A stretch of DNA of 64,000 nucleotides from Arthrobacter sp. Soil764 (GCF_001428075.1 NZ_LMSI01000021.1:152615-216614), one strand, 5' to 3'; shown: positions 8,334 to 17,508, counted from the stretch's first letter. Numbers and translations are program-made. The notes: generated by a model not told the origin, from the letters alone.

Positions 8334-10484
8334 ATGAAGTCGATGTCAGCTACCAACTTTCCTTCAGACCGGTCCGGCCGGCCCGATGACGCCGCACCCG
8401 ACGGGGTGCCTCCGGAGCCGGCGGCTCCGGATCTGGCCCAGCCCGCAGCAGCGGGGGCCAGTGAGACCCGTTCCAGCGCCATCATGGCTGCCGGGACCCT
8501 GGTGTCTCGTTTCCTGGGCTTCGGCAAGACCTGGATGCTCGGTACCGCCTTGGGCCTGGGCTCAACGGTCAATGACACGTTCATCAACGCCAACAACCTG
8601 CCCAACCTGATCTTCCTCCTGGTGGCCGGCGGCGTTTTCAACGCCGTACTGGTCCCGCAGATCATCAAGGCCAGCAAGGCCCCGGACAGGGGAGCGGACT
8701 ACATCAGCCGGTTGCTGACGCTGGCTGTCCTGCTCCTGTTCGGCCTGACGGCGCTGGTCACGCTGGCGGCCCCGGGCGTGATTGAACTGACCACCCAGGG
8801 GTATTCACCCCAGCAGAAGGCCCTGGCTGTGGCCTTCGCGTTCTGGTGCCTGCCGCAGATCTTTTTCTATGGCCTCTATGCCCTGCTCACCCAGGTCCTG
8901 AACGCCAACGGAGCCTTTGGCCCAGCCATGTGGGCTCCCATCCTGAACAACCTGGTGGCCATCGCCGGCCTGGGCATGTTCATCTGGATCTTCGGCGAGA
9001 ACAAGGTGAACCCCCACACCCTGGACAACTGGGGCCCCACCCAAACGCTCCTGGTGGCCGGGTTCTCCACCATCGGCGTGCTGTCCCAGACCGCCATCCT
9101 GCTGGTGCCGGTTTTCCGGCTCAAACTCGGCCTCCGTCCCCGGTTCGGGTGGCGGGGCGTGGGACTGGGCCACGCAGCCAAACTGAGCGTATGGACGCTG
9201 TTGACGGCCGCCGTCGGGCAACTGGCCTTCCTGTACGTCATGCGCATCGCCACCATCCCCGGTGCCGAACGTATCCGGCTGCAGCAGGCCGGCGACGCCT
9301 CCGCTGACACGCTCCCCGGCAACGCGGTCCTGGAGGTGGCCAGCCAGCTGTACCTGCTGCCGCACTCGATCATCGCGCTGTCGCTGGCCACCGTGCTCTT
9401 CAACCGCATGACCAGGGCGTCCCAGGACGGCAACCGCACTGAACTGCGCGATGCCCTCTCCCACGGACTGCGGACCATGGCCGTAGCCACCGTCTTCGGC
9501 GCCCTGGCGCTGTTTGCCCTCGCCGGTCCGCTGGGGATGTTCTTCTCCGGCGGCTCGCGGCAGGACGGCGTCATGCTTGCCCAGACGCTGACCATCCTGG
9601 CCCTCAGCACCCCGTTCATGAGTGCCAACTTCATGATGTCCCGCGTGTTCTACGCCAACGAGGACGCCCGTACGCCGTTCTACGTCCAGCTGCTGCTCGC
9701 GGTGGTGTACGTGGCCGGCGCCTTTGCCATCCAGTTCCTGCCGGTGGGCCAGATCATCTACGCCATCGCCGTCCTGTACATGGTGGGCAACATCCTCTCC
9801 GTGGTCATCAGCGCGTTCTTCCTGCGGCGCATGCTGGGCCACCTTGACGGCCCGCGGATTGCCAACTCGTACATTCGGATGGGGTACGCGGCCCTTGGCT
9901 CGGCAATCGCCGGTGCGGGCGCCCTGTGGCTCATGGGCAGCTACAACCCGGACGGTTTCGCCTGGCAGAACCGGCTCACCGCGCTGGTAACCGTCGTTGT
10001 GGTGGGCCCCGTCATGCTGGTGGTCTATTTCTTCCTGCTCAAGCTGTTCCGGGTCTCGGAGCTCACCGACATGCTCCGGCCCCTGCTGGGCAGGTTTGGC
10101 CGCGGCGGCCTGGCCGCTGCTCCGGAAGCCGGGGACACGCCGTCGCCCGCTCACGGTGAAGGTGCCGAGGGGGAGCGCAGCCACCGCCCGGAGCGTGCCA
10201 CCACGTCCGTTGACACCGGCCTTATCCCACGGATTTCAGGCGAATTTGACGCCGTCTCCTTCCGTGCCGGCCCCGATCCGGAGCACGGTTCCCGGCGGCT
10301 GGAAACGTACGACGACGGCGCGCGGCAAGGTGCCGAAGGCGCCTACCTGCCGGGTGAGGACCAACCGGGCACCGCCCGGGGCGGCCTGCTCAAGGAGCAG
10401 ATCCCGCTTCCCGGCCGCCGCACCTACCAAGGCAAGCCCGGCGAGAACCCGTATTTCAAGACCCGGCGCAAGCGGAAAAAGTGA
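8334..10484 (+). CDS. murJ: Lipid II flippase MurJ (MviN)
   Basis: A protein of about 716 residues in the MOP superfamily that moves lipid II across the membrane for peptidoglycan synthesis. Fourteen hydrophobic segments can be counted between residues 45 and 560, beginning with SSAIMAAGTLVSRFLGFGKT, the conserved TM1 with its arginine. The last 150 residues are a hydrophilic tail without the pseudokinase fused to mycobacterial MviN; that part is encoded next door. ATG at 8334 after GGTGAG is preferred over GTG 8316. The stop is followed by a GTGAGCC/GGCTCAC hairpin at 10481-10505. Confidence 0.95.
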   Translation: MKSMSATNFPSDRSGRPDDAAPDGVPPEPAAPDLAQPAAAGASETRSSAIMAAGTLVSRFLGFGKTWMLGTALGLGSTVNDTFINANNLPNLIFLLVAGGVFNAVLVPQIIKASKAPDRGADYISRLLTLAVLLLFGLTALVTLAAPGVIELTTQGYSPQQKALAVAFAFWCLPQIFFYGLYALLTQVLNANGAFGPAMWAPILNNLVAIAGLGMFIWIFGENKVNPHTLDNWGPTQTLLVAGFSTIGVLSQTAILLVPVFRLKLGLRPRFGWRGVGLGHAAKLSVWTLLTAAVGQLAFLYVMRIATIPGAERIRLQQAGDASADTLPGNAVLEVASQLYLLPHSIIALSLATVLFNRMTRASQDGNRTELRDALSHGLRTMAVATVFGALALFALAGPLGMFFSGGSRQDGVMLAQTLTILALSTPFMSANFMMSRVFYANEDARTPFYVQLLLAVVYVAGAFAIQFLPVGQIIYAIAVLYMVGNILSVVISAFFLRRMLGHLDGPRIANSYIRMGYAALGSAIAGAGALWLMGSYNPDGFAWQNRLTALVTVVVVGPVMLVVYFFLLKLFRVSELTDMLRPLLGRFGRGGLAAAPEAGDTPSPAHGEGAEGERSHRPERATTSVDTGLIPRISGEFDAVSFRAGPDPEHGSRRLETYDDGARQGAEGAYLPGEDQPGTARGGLLKEQIPLPGRRTYQGKPGENPYFKTRRKRKK

Positions 10485-10505
10485 GCCCCATCGGGTCCGG
10501 CTCAC
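10481..10505 (+). terminator. Weak hairpin at the end of murJ
   Basis: GTGAGCC at 10481-10487 pairs with GGCTCAC at 10499-10505; it overlaps the murJ stop and has only a short GTCTT after it. It could be a weak terminator between murJ and the pseudokinase-like gene. Confidence 0.35.
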
Positions 10506-10647
10506 GTCTTCTCCACGGCCGTTTGGGGCGGATCGGCTAGGATCGAACAGGTACAGGGGTAGTTGCATTCGGGGTTTTGCCATGCGCGGCACCCGAACGG
10601 CGGTTGCGTCACCAGACCGGCAATCCCGGACAGTCTAGGAGGAACAC

Positions 10648-12303
10648 GTGTCCAACCCGATCGATGTCGGATCAGTACTGGGCGGCCGCTACAAGGTCAC
10701 CGCCACAGTGTTGGCCTCGCACGACCACGATCTGGTGCTGGACGGTGTGGACCAGGTCCTCAACCGCCCGGTCAGTATCCTGGTAGCCGGACCGGAGAAC
10801 ACCGAACAGGTTGCCCAGAGTGCCCGCGAAGTCGCCACGGGCGAACGTCCCGGCACCGTACAGGTACTGGACCTTGGCGTCACCGAGGACGCCACCTACC
10901 TCATCACCAACCACACGTCCGCCGCAGACCTGCTGGACTTGGCAGTGGCGCCCAACCCGCCCTATGTGGAACCGTTCTTCACGGACACCCTGGGCAGTGA
11001 GATCTTCGGCCAGCCGCGGTCGCACGAACCCGAGCCGTACGACGAGGAAGACCACGTCGACGCCGGATACATCAACTACGCCGATACGCACCCCAGCCAG
11101 GTTGATCCATACCGTTCCGCTCCCGCAGTACCGCCCAGGCCTGCTGCCCGCCCCGAGTCCCAGCAGCCCGCTGCGCCCGGACGCAACGGCGCAGCCGCTG
11201 CGGGTTCCGGTAAAGGTTCCGGTGTCGGGACCGCCGCTGCCGGTGGTGCGGGTGCTGCAGGTGCGGCGGCCTCGAAGGCGGGTGGCGGGGCCTCCCGGAT
11301 CGATCCGGATGCCACTGCCGCACAGCCTGTCGCCCCTCATGACCCATCCCTGCAGGCGCGCGCCGGCTCCGCGGACGCAGATACGGGTCCCAACGATACG
11401 GCTGCCACAAGCACACCCCAGCCGCGGGTCCAGCCCTCCGAAGAGGACCGCACGCCAAAGGTTTCCCTGTGGTCCGATGACGACTATGCGCAGGCAGGGG
11501 ACAAGGACCACTACGAGGACACTCACGAATCCCCGCGGGAACAGCCTCCCGCAACGGGCAAGCCGGCCTTCTTCGCCCGTGCGGCGGCACCCGCTGCCGC
11601 CGGCGTGGCGTTCGCCGACCGTGACGATGACGACGATGACCGTGATGAGTCCGAAAACCAGCCCCGTTCAATGCGCTGGTTGGTTGGCGGCCTCCTGGCC
11701 GTCGTGCTGATCGCAGGCCTGATCTTCGCCGTAACCAACCTCGGCAGCCTCTTCACCTCCGAGCCGCAGGCCAAGCCGACAGCCGCCCCGGCAACCACCA
11801 GTTCCCAGGCGTCAGCACCTGCAACGCAGGCAGCACCGTCTGCCCCGCCTGCAGTTCCTCCGGCCATCGAGAGTGTCAGCCGGCAGGGGAACTTCGACTT
11901 TGCCGCAACCTTCGATCGCGATCTGATCAAGGCCTACGACGGCAACGCTGCCAGTTACTGGTCCGACATGGAATTCGCCACCGAGAACTGGGGTGGCTTG
12001 GCGCCGCAGGGTGTTCCCCTCGTGGTGAAACTCAAGGGCACTGCCACTGTCTCTTCCATCACGCTCTCCCAGCTTGGCGGGTCGGGCGGCAACATCACCG
12101 TCTACACCAATGACCGGCCTTCCATGGACGGAGCCAAGGCGGTAGGAACCAACAGCTTCACCTCCACTGACCTGAACATGCCGCTCCCGGAACCGGTCCA
12201 GGCACAGTACGTGATTGTCTCCATCAATTCACTTCCCAAGCTGGCGGCTCCCAAGACCCGCTACGGCTACGGCCTCCGGTTGGCGGAGATCAAGGTCCAG
12301 TAG
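10648..12303 (+). CDS. MviN-type pseudokinase remnant with TM and extracellular ligand-binding domain
   Basis: A 551-residue protein starting at GTG 10648 behind a clear AGGAGG. Residues 1-95 resemble only the N-lobe of a Ser/Thr kinase (VGSVLGGRYKVT, then a strand with VLNRPVSILVAG); the usual catalytic lysine, HRD and DFG are absent. A 250-residue Pro/Ala/Asp-rich disordered region follows with a run of seven acidic residues, then one TM helix (about 348-368), a Pro/Thr linker and a C-terminal beta-rich domain of 140 residues resembling galactose-binding/discoidin folds. This is the domain order of the C-terminal half of mycobacterial MviN (Rv3910), here a separate gene after murJ with a shrunken kinase part. 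A role as MurJ partner is inference. Confidence 0.75.
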   Translation: MSNPIDVGSVLGGRYKVTATVLASHDHDLVLDGVDQVLNRPVSILVAGPENTEQVAQSAREVATGERPGTVQVLDLGVTEDATYLITNHTSAADLLDLAVAPNPPYVEPFFTDTLGSEIFGQPRSHEPEPYDEEDHVDAGYINYADTHPSQVDPYRSAPAVPPRPAARPESQQPAAPGRNGAAAAGSGKGSGVGTAAAGGAGAAGAAASKAGGGASRIDPDATAAQPVAPHDPSLQARAGSADADTGPNDTAATSTPQPRVQPSEEDRTPKVSLWSDDDYAQAGDKDHYEDTHESPREQPPATGKPAFFARAAAPAAAGVAFADRDDDDDDRDESENQPRSMRWLVGGLLAVVLIAGLIFAVTNLGSLFTSEPQAKPTAAPATTSSQASAPATQAAPSAPPAVPPAIESVSRQGNFDFAATFDRDLIKAYDGNAASYWSDMEFATENWGGLAPQGVPLVVKLKGTATVSSITLSQLGGSGGNITVYTNDRPSMDGAKAVGTNSFTSTDLNMPLPEPVQAQYVIVSINSLPKLAAPKTRYGYGLRLAEIKVQ

Positions 12304-12320
12304 CAAAGATCTCACCAGCA

Positions 12321-12349
12321 AGGGCCGTAACACGCGTCATTACGGCCCT
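12321..12349 (+). terminator. Hairpin downstream of the pseudokinase-like gene
   Basis: AGGGCCGTAA at 12321-12330 pairs perfectly with TTACGGCCCT at 12340-12349, loop 9 nt. No long T run follows, so termination strength is uncertain. Confidence 0.5.
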
Positions 12350-12471
12350 GGGTGTTACTGCTGCTGTTACTGCTGCCCGCCGCGCAGCCGCAACGGGAAG
12401 GTAGTCTGGAAAAAGCGCCCTGTGACGGCTGGTCTCCCGTCTTCCCCGATGGTTCACCTTGTCCGGGCGCT

Positions 12472-12497
12472 GGAATATTCAGCACGCGGGCACAGTT
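12472..12497 (+). promoter_or_regulatory. SigR/SigH-type promoter of trxBA
   Basis: GGAAT at 12472-12476 and GTT at 12495-12497 are separated by exactly 18 bp. This is the consensus recognised by the thiol-oxidative-stress sigma factors SigR (Streptomyces) and SigH (Mycobacterium), whose best-known target is trxBA. The predicted start of transcription lies about 50 bp before trxB. Confidence 0.7.
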
Positions 12498-12557
12498 GTG
12501 CCATGTGGCCGGCCTCCACAGGGAGGCGAGTCGAACAAGGAAGAGGTTCACGGTCCA

Positions 12558-13514
12558 GTGACCATCGAAGAGAAGACGGCGTCCGACGTTCGCGACGTCA
12601 TCATTGTGGGCTCAGGCCCGGCGGGCTACACGGCAGCCGTCTATACAGCCCGGGCGAACCTCAAGCCTCTGCTGCTGGCAGGATCAGTGACCGCCGGCGG
12701 TGAGTTGATGAACACCACCGACGTGGAAAACTACCCCGGCTTTCCTGAAGGGATCATGGGGCCGGACCTCATGGAAAACTTCGAGAAGCAGGCGGCGCGC
12801 TTCGGGACCGAGATTCAGTTTGAGGACGTCACTGCACTGGAGCTCGAGGGTCCGGTCAAGACAGTGACCATCGCCACGGGGGAGACCTTCCAGGCCAAAG
12901 CCGTCATCCTCTCCACTGGCTCTGCCTACAGGGAACTTGGTCTGCCTAACGAGAAGCGGCTCTCAGGCCATGGTGTTAGCTGGTGTGCAACCTGCGATGG
13001 TTTCTTTTTCAAGGACCAGGACATTGCGGTTATCGGCGGCGGTGACTCGGCCATGGAAGAGGCTCTGTTCCTCACCAAGTTTGCGAAATCAGTAACGGTT
13101 GTCCACCGCCGTGATTCGCTGAAGGCCTCCAAAATCATGGCAGACCGCGCACTCGCCCACGAGAAGATCAAGTTCGTCTGGAACAGCACCGTGGACGATG
13201 TCCTGGGAACCGACAAAGTGAGCGGTCTTCGGTTGAAGAACCTGTTGGACGGTTCGCTCTCGGAGCTCGCAGTCACCGGTGTCTTCGTCGCTATCGGCAA
13301 TGATCCCCGTACCGACCTCGTCAAAGACGTCCTCGAGTTGACGCCAGAGGCAACTATCGCCGTGGAAGGTCGCAGCTCCAGGACAAGCCTCCCCGGTGTG
13401 TTCGCTGCCGGCGATGTCGTGGACCTCACGTACCGTCAGGCCATCACCGCTTCCGGTTCCGGCTGCGTGGCGGCAATCGACGTCGAACACTACCTGGCAG
13501 ACCTGCCGGCATAA
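12558..13514 (+). CDS. trxB: Thioredoxin-disulfide reductase
   Basis: A 318-residue flavoprotein starting at GTG 12558; the frame is open further upstream but that part overlaps the promoter. FAD-binding [20 protein letters not shown] is at the N-terminus, the redox pair CATC at residues 143-146 ([11 protein letters not shown]), and NADPH-binding [13 protein letters not shown] follows. The C-terminal FAD motif is [15 protein letters not shown]. It passes electrons from NADPH to thioredoxin, whose gene lies 37 bp downstream, so they form an operon. Expression is likely induced by disulfide stress through the SigR-like promoter. Length matches the bacterial low-Mr enzyme. Confidence 0.96.
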   Translation: MTIEEKTASDVRDVIIVGSGPAGYTAAVYTARANLKPLLLAGSVTAGGELMNTTDVENYPGFPEGIMGPDLMENFEKQAARFGTEIQFEDVTALELEGPVKTVTIATGETFQAKAVILSTGSAYRELGLPNEKRLSGHGVSWCATCDGFFFKDQDIAVIGGGDSAMEEALFLTKFAKSVTVVHRRDSLKASKIMADRALAHEKIKFVWNSTVDDVLGTDKVSGLRLKNLLDGSLSELAVTGVFVAIGNDPRTDLVKDVLELTPEATIAVEGRSSRTSLPGVFAAGDVVDLTYRQAITASGSGCVAAIDVEHYLADLPA

Positions 13515-13551
13515 TCTGCGCCCATTGATATCCGAAGAGAAAGATAAGGTT

Positions 13552-13878
13552 ATGAGCAACGCTAAAGATGTAACTGACGCAAGTTTCGGCACCGACGTCC
13601 TGTCCGCCGAGAAGCCGGTAATCGTCGATTTCTGGGCCGAATGGTGCGGCCCCTGCCGCAAGCTCGGGCCCATTCTGGACGAAATCTCTGTCGAGTACAG
13701 CGAAAAGGTGGACGTCGTCAAGGTAAATGTTGATGACAACCCTGCCATTGCCGCTGAATACGGAATCACCTCTATCCCGGCCGTCTACCTCTTCCAGGGT
13801 GGCGAAGTGAAGAGCACTGTCATCGGTGCCAAACCCAAGCAGTTCTTTGAGAAGGAATTCTCTGACGTTCTTTCGTAA
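13552..13878 (+). CDS. trxA: Thioredoxin
   Basis: A 108-residue thioredoxin; ATG 13552 follows GAAGAGAAAGATAAGG. The active site WCGPC is at residues 31-35, the conserved cis-proline lies in ITSIPAVYLF, and the glycine-rich turn GAKPK follows. It reduces protein disulfides in the cytoplasm and is recharged by TrxB encoded immediately upstream. A strong terminator follows, so the trxBA unit ends here and does not run into the parS region. Confidence 0.97.
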   Translation: MSNAKDVTDASFGTDVLSAEKPVIVDFWAEWCGPCRKLGPILDEISVEYSEKVDVVKVNVDDNPAIAAEYGITSIPAVYLFQGGEVKSTVIGAKPKQFFEKEFSDVLS

Positions 13879-13917
13879 GTGACTGACCCCTGGTACGACG
13901 CAGGGGAGTTGGAATAG

Positions 13918-13955
13918 AAGAATGGCCACCGCCCCGCAGCGGTGGCCATTCTTTT
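13918..13955 (+). terminator. Strong intrinsic terminator of trxBA
   Basis: A perfect 15-bp stem, 13918-13932 with 13939-13953, has a 6-nt loop and is followed by TTTT. It closes the trxBA unit and bounds the non-coding parS region on the left. Confidence 0.85.
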
Positions 13956-13983
13956 GCCCTGCGCGCGATCGGTTGCCAGTGAT

Positions 13984-13997
13984 GTTTCACGTGAAAC
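13984..13997. promoter_or_regulatory. parS site 1
   Basis: Perfect 14-bp palindrome GTTTCACGTGAAAC, the ParB nucleation site. It lies 31 bp past the trxA terminator. Confidence 0.93.
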
Positions 13998-14291
13998 TCC
14001 CGCTGCCAATATTCCGTCTCCTTAACTCGAATTGGCAGAACCTGTCAATCGTCTGAGCTAAGACCGCCAACACGGCCAATGCTGAACCTGCGCGGCCTGA
14101 GGTGAAGAATGCGACGAGCGTCAGCACCATCCGACCCCCGGTAGCTAGCCGAAGGATCGAGGCAAGCGGCACAAGCTACTCGAATTCGCAATCGGTGTCT
14201 GCTCCGGCCTCGCGACTTCGCGGCTTGGGGTTGGTTTTGCCCGGGCTAAAGCTCCAACAAAGCGAGCGGGGAGGGCATCGCTGTCGGAATG

Positions 14292-14305
14292 GTTTCACGT
14301 GAAAC
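14292..14305. promoter_or_regulatory. parS site 2
   Basis: Perfect GTTTCACGTGAAAC followed by A, 308 bp from site 1. Confidence 0.93.
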
Positions 14306-14690
14306 AATTCCCACCGTCCAATCGGAACGCGCAGCCGATCCGCTCGGTAGATCGTGGTTCGCAACGCATGCTCCCTCGGAATGTTAAGAAAAACACAAAG
14401 GAACGCGCCCTAATCCACGGTCAGCTGCCCATCAAGCCTGTGTACAGGCAATTGCCGTTCCGCATGCCGCGCCCAAAGGCTCGAAACCATGGGGAACGGC
14501 AAGCCAGGGAGTCCGGGGCTAGCGGCGCCGGCGGGCATGCAGGTACCGGACGCGTGAGGATGACTATTTCAGCCGCTGCTCCGCAACGTTGTCCTGCGTA
14601 CCTTCTACCGCCTGGCGTGGTGCCTTGGCTGTCCAGGAACCTGCGGTGGACCAAAGTCCACGAAGAGGGAAACGAGAAGACGGAGGATCT

Positions 14691-14828
14691 ATGCCGGCAA
14701 CTCAGATTTATGGACACACCGGACTGCTGCAGTGTCTTGCCACGCTAGAAAACGTCGCGCATACGACGCCGGGCGCAGTGGAGTTCTGCAGGGACCAGGA
14801 CCACTCCACATACTTTTTCAGCCATTAA
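14691..14828 (+). CDS. Speculative 45-residue micro-ORF in parS region
   Basis: ATG 14691 is preceded by ACGGAGGATCT, a good Shine-Dalgarno with short spacing, and opens 45 codons (MPATQIYGHTG...) ending at 14828. The product is neutral with two cysteines and several histidines, and has no known motif. A second RBS-bearing micro-ORF starts 15 bp later. Chance occurrence is quite possible in a 3.9-kb non-coding stretch. Confidence 0.2.
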   Translation: MPATQIYGHTGLLQCLATLENVAHTTPGAVEFCRDQDHSTYFFSH

Positions 14829-14843
14829 TACGGAGGTTGTCCC

Positions 14844-14921
14844 ATGAACTTCCCCACGGCCAATGGCCAATTTTCTAAGTGGACAGCTGACATGCATACT
14901 CTGACGTGGCGGAAGCGATGA
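14844..14921 (+). CDS. Speculative 25-residue micro-ORF in parS region
   Basis: ACGGAGG lies 7 nt before ATG 14844, which opens a 25-codon frame (MNFPTANGQFSKWTAD...) ending at 14921. It would be co-transcribed with the preceding micro-ORF. No family is recognised; only the RBS supports it. Confidence 0.2.
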   Translation: MNFPTANGQFSKWTADMHTLTWRKR

Positions 14922-15048
14922 AGGGCGTGGCGCCAGCAAGCCATAGTCCGCGCGGATGCCGAGGTGCTTGGGGGAGGACATCCTCCTGGCCTCGACGTTT
15001 GCCTCTGTGATTTCGTCAGCGCGCTACGCGCCATCTCGATCATGCGCC

Positions 15049-15062
15049 GTTTCACGTGAAAC
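15049..15062. promoter_or_regulatory. parS site 3
   Basis: Perfect GTTTCACGTGAAAC. It forms a close pair with site 4, start to start 32 bp (three helical turns). Confidence 0.93.
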
Positions 15063-15080
15063 ATCGCAGCCTGGGGATGT

Positions 15081-15094
15081 GTTTCACGTGAAAC
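15081..15094. promoter_or_regulatory. parS site 4
   Basis: Perfect GTTTCACGTGAAAC preceded by TGT; partner of site 3. Confidence 0.93.
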
Positions 15095-15630
15095 GCACGC
15101 GATGGACTGTAGCGCCGATACCCGGGGGAGCCCAGGCGCCTTCCCTCAGCGGCCACCCACCACCGGCTATACCAATAGCTCGCGGCAGCCCCATGGGGAA
15201 GAAGGACATGCCCTCTTCCAAGCGGAGGCGCGTCATGAAATTCCGCACGAGGACAACCCTGCGTCGTGCAACGACGTATGGTCTGCCTTTTATGCAACAC
15301 ACTACCGGTGCGGGCAAAGGTGCGAGATCTGGAGCTAAGAAGGAAGCTTGCAGGACCCCGCGGTCTCAGCTGATCTACAACACGGCGTCTCGGGGCAAGG
15401 CCGGCAGTCCCGGACGCCGGTTGAACAATAGGGGTTTGAAGGGCCCCTAAATCTCGCCATCCGTCCAGTGGGCTATCCAGGTCTTCCCAAGCACGTGCAA
15501 TGAACCTTCACGCTTCTCCGGCGGGAGGCTCCGGGTTGACCGTTTGGGATCAAGGACGGACCTGCGAGTATCCCTTGGCCGGCCGCCGTCCACTTCTCAT
15601 AAGCACTAACTATGGCGGGGATGGCAGTGC

Positions 15631-15685
15631 CCATCCACACGGTTATCCACACGCCATCGTAAAGATGTCCACAATCTTATCCACA
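15631..15685. promoter_or_regulatory. DnaA-box cluster inside the parS region, part 1
   Basis: Four nonamers in the same orientation: CCATCCACA 15631-15639, TTATCCACA 15643-15651 (perfect), ATGTCCACA 15665-15673 and TTATCCACA 15677-15685 (perfect). The two perfect boxes are 34 bp apart. Confidence 0.6.
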
Positions 15686-15889
15686 GGCCGAGACCGCGGT
15701 CAGTCACTGTGGCGACATTGAAGCTTTAGTAGGAATCCCCGCAGCTCCAACCAAGCGGGCGCAATTGCAAGACGATGCTTGGTGACTAATGCCAGCATGT
15801 TCGGCTTCCCCGAGCGAGTTAGGCAAGAGAAACGCCTCTTTGCGGTTGTTTCAAAGCCTGGGAGTACCACACGCTGCGCGCGTATCCGA

Positions 15890-15903
15890 GTTTCACGTGA
15901 AAC
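15890..15903. promoter_or_regulatory. parS site 5
   Basis: Perfect GTTTCACGTGAAAC, between the two DnaA-box sub-clusters. Confidence 0.93.
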
Positions 15904-15999
15904 GCCGCAGAGGTTGGAGCATCAAGGACGAACCGCACGCGACCGGGCTGCGCTCCTTGCGGACGAGGGCGGTCGGTCCTTTGACGCGTGCGGGGGGTG

Positions 16000-16044
16000 T
16001 TATGCACATCCTTGTCCACAGTGCTATCCACAGGGATATCCACT
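16000..16044. promoter_or_regulatory. DnaA-box cluster inside the parS region, part 2
   Basis: Four nonamers in one orientation with 12-bp steps: TTATGCACA 16000-16008, TTGTCCACA 16012-16020 (the actinobacterial consensus), CTATCCACA 16024-16032 and ATATCCACT 16036-16044. The constant 12-bp period is striking. Confidence 0.65.
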
Positions 16045-16681
16045 GGTGACATTGCACACGGGTCCGGCGCTTCGGGGTGCTCGCATACTTTGTCCCCGGG
16101 AGGGGAACCAGACGTTGCCTCCCCTCAACCCACCGACAAGCTCCTACAGCTGCGTCCGCTGCCTTCTAGCCCGGACCTGATGAGGTCGACGCTGCCCACG
16201 GGAGATCAGGCCGAAGCGCACTAGCACCAACTACGCCGTTGACTGCTCCCTGGACAATGTCGCTACCCCCTCCCTGCCCTTTGCGCCTCGCAGTTCGCTT
16301 GCGCGGTGGACCGATGCAAACGAAGGGTCGCTGCACGACGCAGCCACTTGGCTGTCACAGTCGCCGGACACGGCGCATACCCGGTCGAGGAATCATGCTC
16401 TGCTGCCATACGACCGCCAACCTTGGTCCCACCGCAAGCGAAGGTCTCGCACCATCGTAGCCAGCTGCCGGCCCAACACATTTATCAGGGGCTGCTAAAC
16501 CAGGGGGACAGGCGAATGGATGTGCAAACCTTTTGTGCCTGGGATGTAAGAGATCACGACAAGCGCCGGAGCAGCCGAAGCTATAATCGCGATGGAATCA
16601 AGCGCATCAAGCTACTGAAGAAGATCATCCTTGAAGACCAAGCAATCCCTCCCGTTCAAGATCACCATCGCAGTACATGCC

Positions 16682-16695
16682 GTTTCACGTGTAAC
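16682..16695. promoter_or_regulatory. Degenerate parS site
   Basis: GTTTCACGTGTAAC differs from the consensus at one base in the right arm. It lies 89 bp before a perfect site and may be bound weakly. Confidence 0.6.
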
Positions 16696-16770
16696 AACTG
16701 CCACTCCAGACGAAGGCGCCACCGTTTACTTCGGCTATCGCAAGTGTGGGAAGCCGCTCTCGGCATCGTC

Positions 16771-16784
16771 GTTTCACGTGAAAC
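16771..16784. promoter_or_regulatory. parS site 6
   Basis: Perfect GTTTCACGTGAAAC followed by A. Confidence 0.93.
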
Positions 16785-17494
16785 AAAGTCTGCCCCGGCC
16801 GGATTCGCCGAGTACCGGTACCTTTACCGGTACCGGCGCCCATGACGCGGTGATCATCGTCAGTAAATGGCCCACATCTCTCCTAGCCCTGCGCCAACCC
16901 GTGGATGGATCCTACGAACGTGCCAGAGCAGATCCTTCGGGCCCCGGTCATCTGCACCTCGGGCGCAGAGGCCAGTCGACTTAGTGATTACTTGTACCAA
17001 CAGGACCTGAGCATCAGTGTAGATCCAACGGAATCGGCGATCACATCGGTACACACCGGAAGGAACCGCCACCACGGCTCATGGAGGCGGGAAGTTCTCC
17101 AGTACCCGTCCCCATCAGCCACACATGCCATCGGCTGCAAACTTGCGACGGGTTAGTTAGCCCGCAGGACCCTCAATCGCCTCCGTGCGCACCTGGTGCG
17201 CACGGGAGCACTATGTCGCCCTGGCCCTGCGAGTAGGTGTTAGACGGCGCGCACGCCTGTGCGAAGGCAAGAATAAATGCAGCATTCGCAGCCGCGGGGC
17301 AGAAGATGAAGGCTGTGTGGGACGTATTCGCAATACAGATGAAGTCCTGGTCAAGCCCCTTGCAGAAGCATCAATACGCCGAGGCCCGTTCTGATTTGGG
17401 TACCAGCACGGACTGATCCTATCGGCTTGGCCAAATGCCAGGGAATGACACACCAATCCCGCTGCAGCCGTCGGCCCGCGGGGTCCAACCATTG

Positions 17495-17508
17495 GTTTCA
17501 CGTGAAAC
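17495..17508. promoter_or_regulatory. parS site 7
   Basis: Perfect GTTTCACGTGAAAC followed by A; last site before parB. Confidence 0.93.

Noticed and set aside
8805..10184. A 459-codon open frame on the minus strand over murJ
   Set aside because: His/Gln/Gly-rich antisense shadow of a clearly conserved transporter gene.
15208..15450. Very basic 80-codon frame (with GGAGG before an internal ATG) in the parS region
   Set aside because: The GGAGG is itself part of codons of the longer frame, the sequence is compositionally random, and no nucleoid-protein motif was recognised.
14956..15450. 164-codon frame in the parS region
   Set aside because: It reads through two parS sites as VSRET and FHVKR and shows no protein family; a chance frame.
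16817..16842. Repeated TACCGGTACC words
   Set aside because: A short direct repeat built of restriction-site-like palindromes with no gene or site context; likely incidental.
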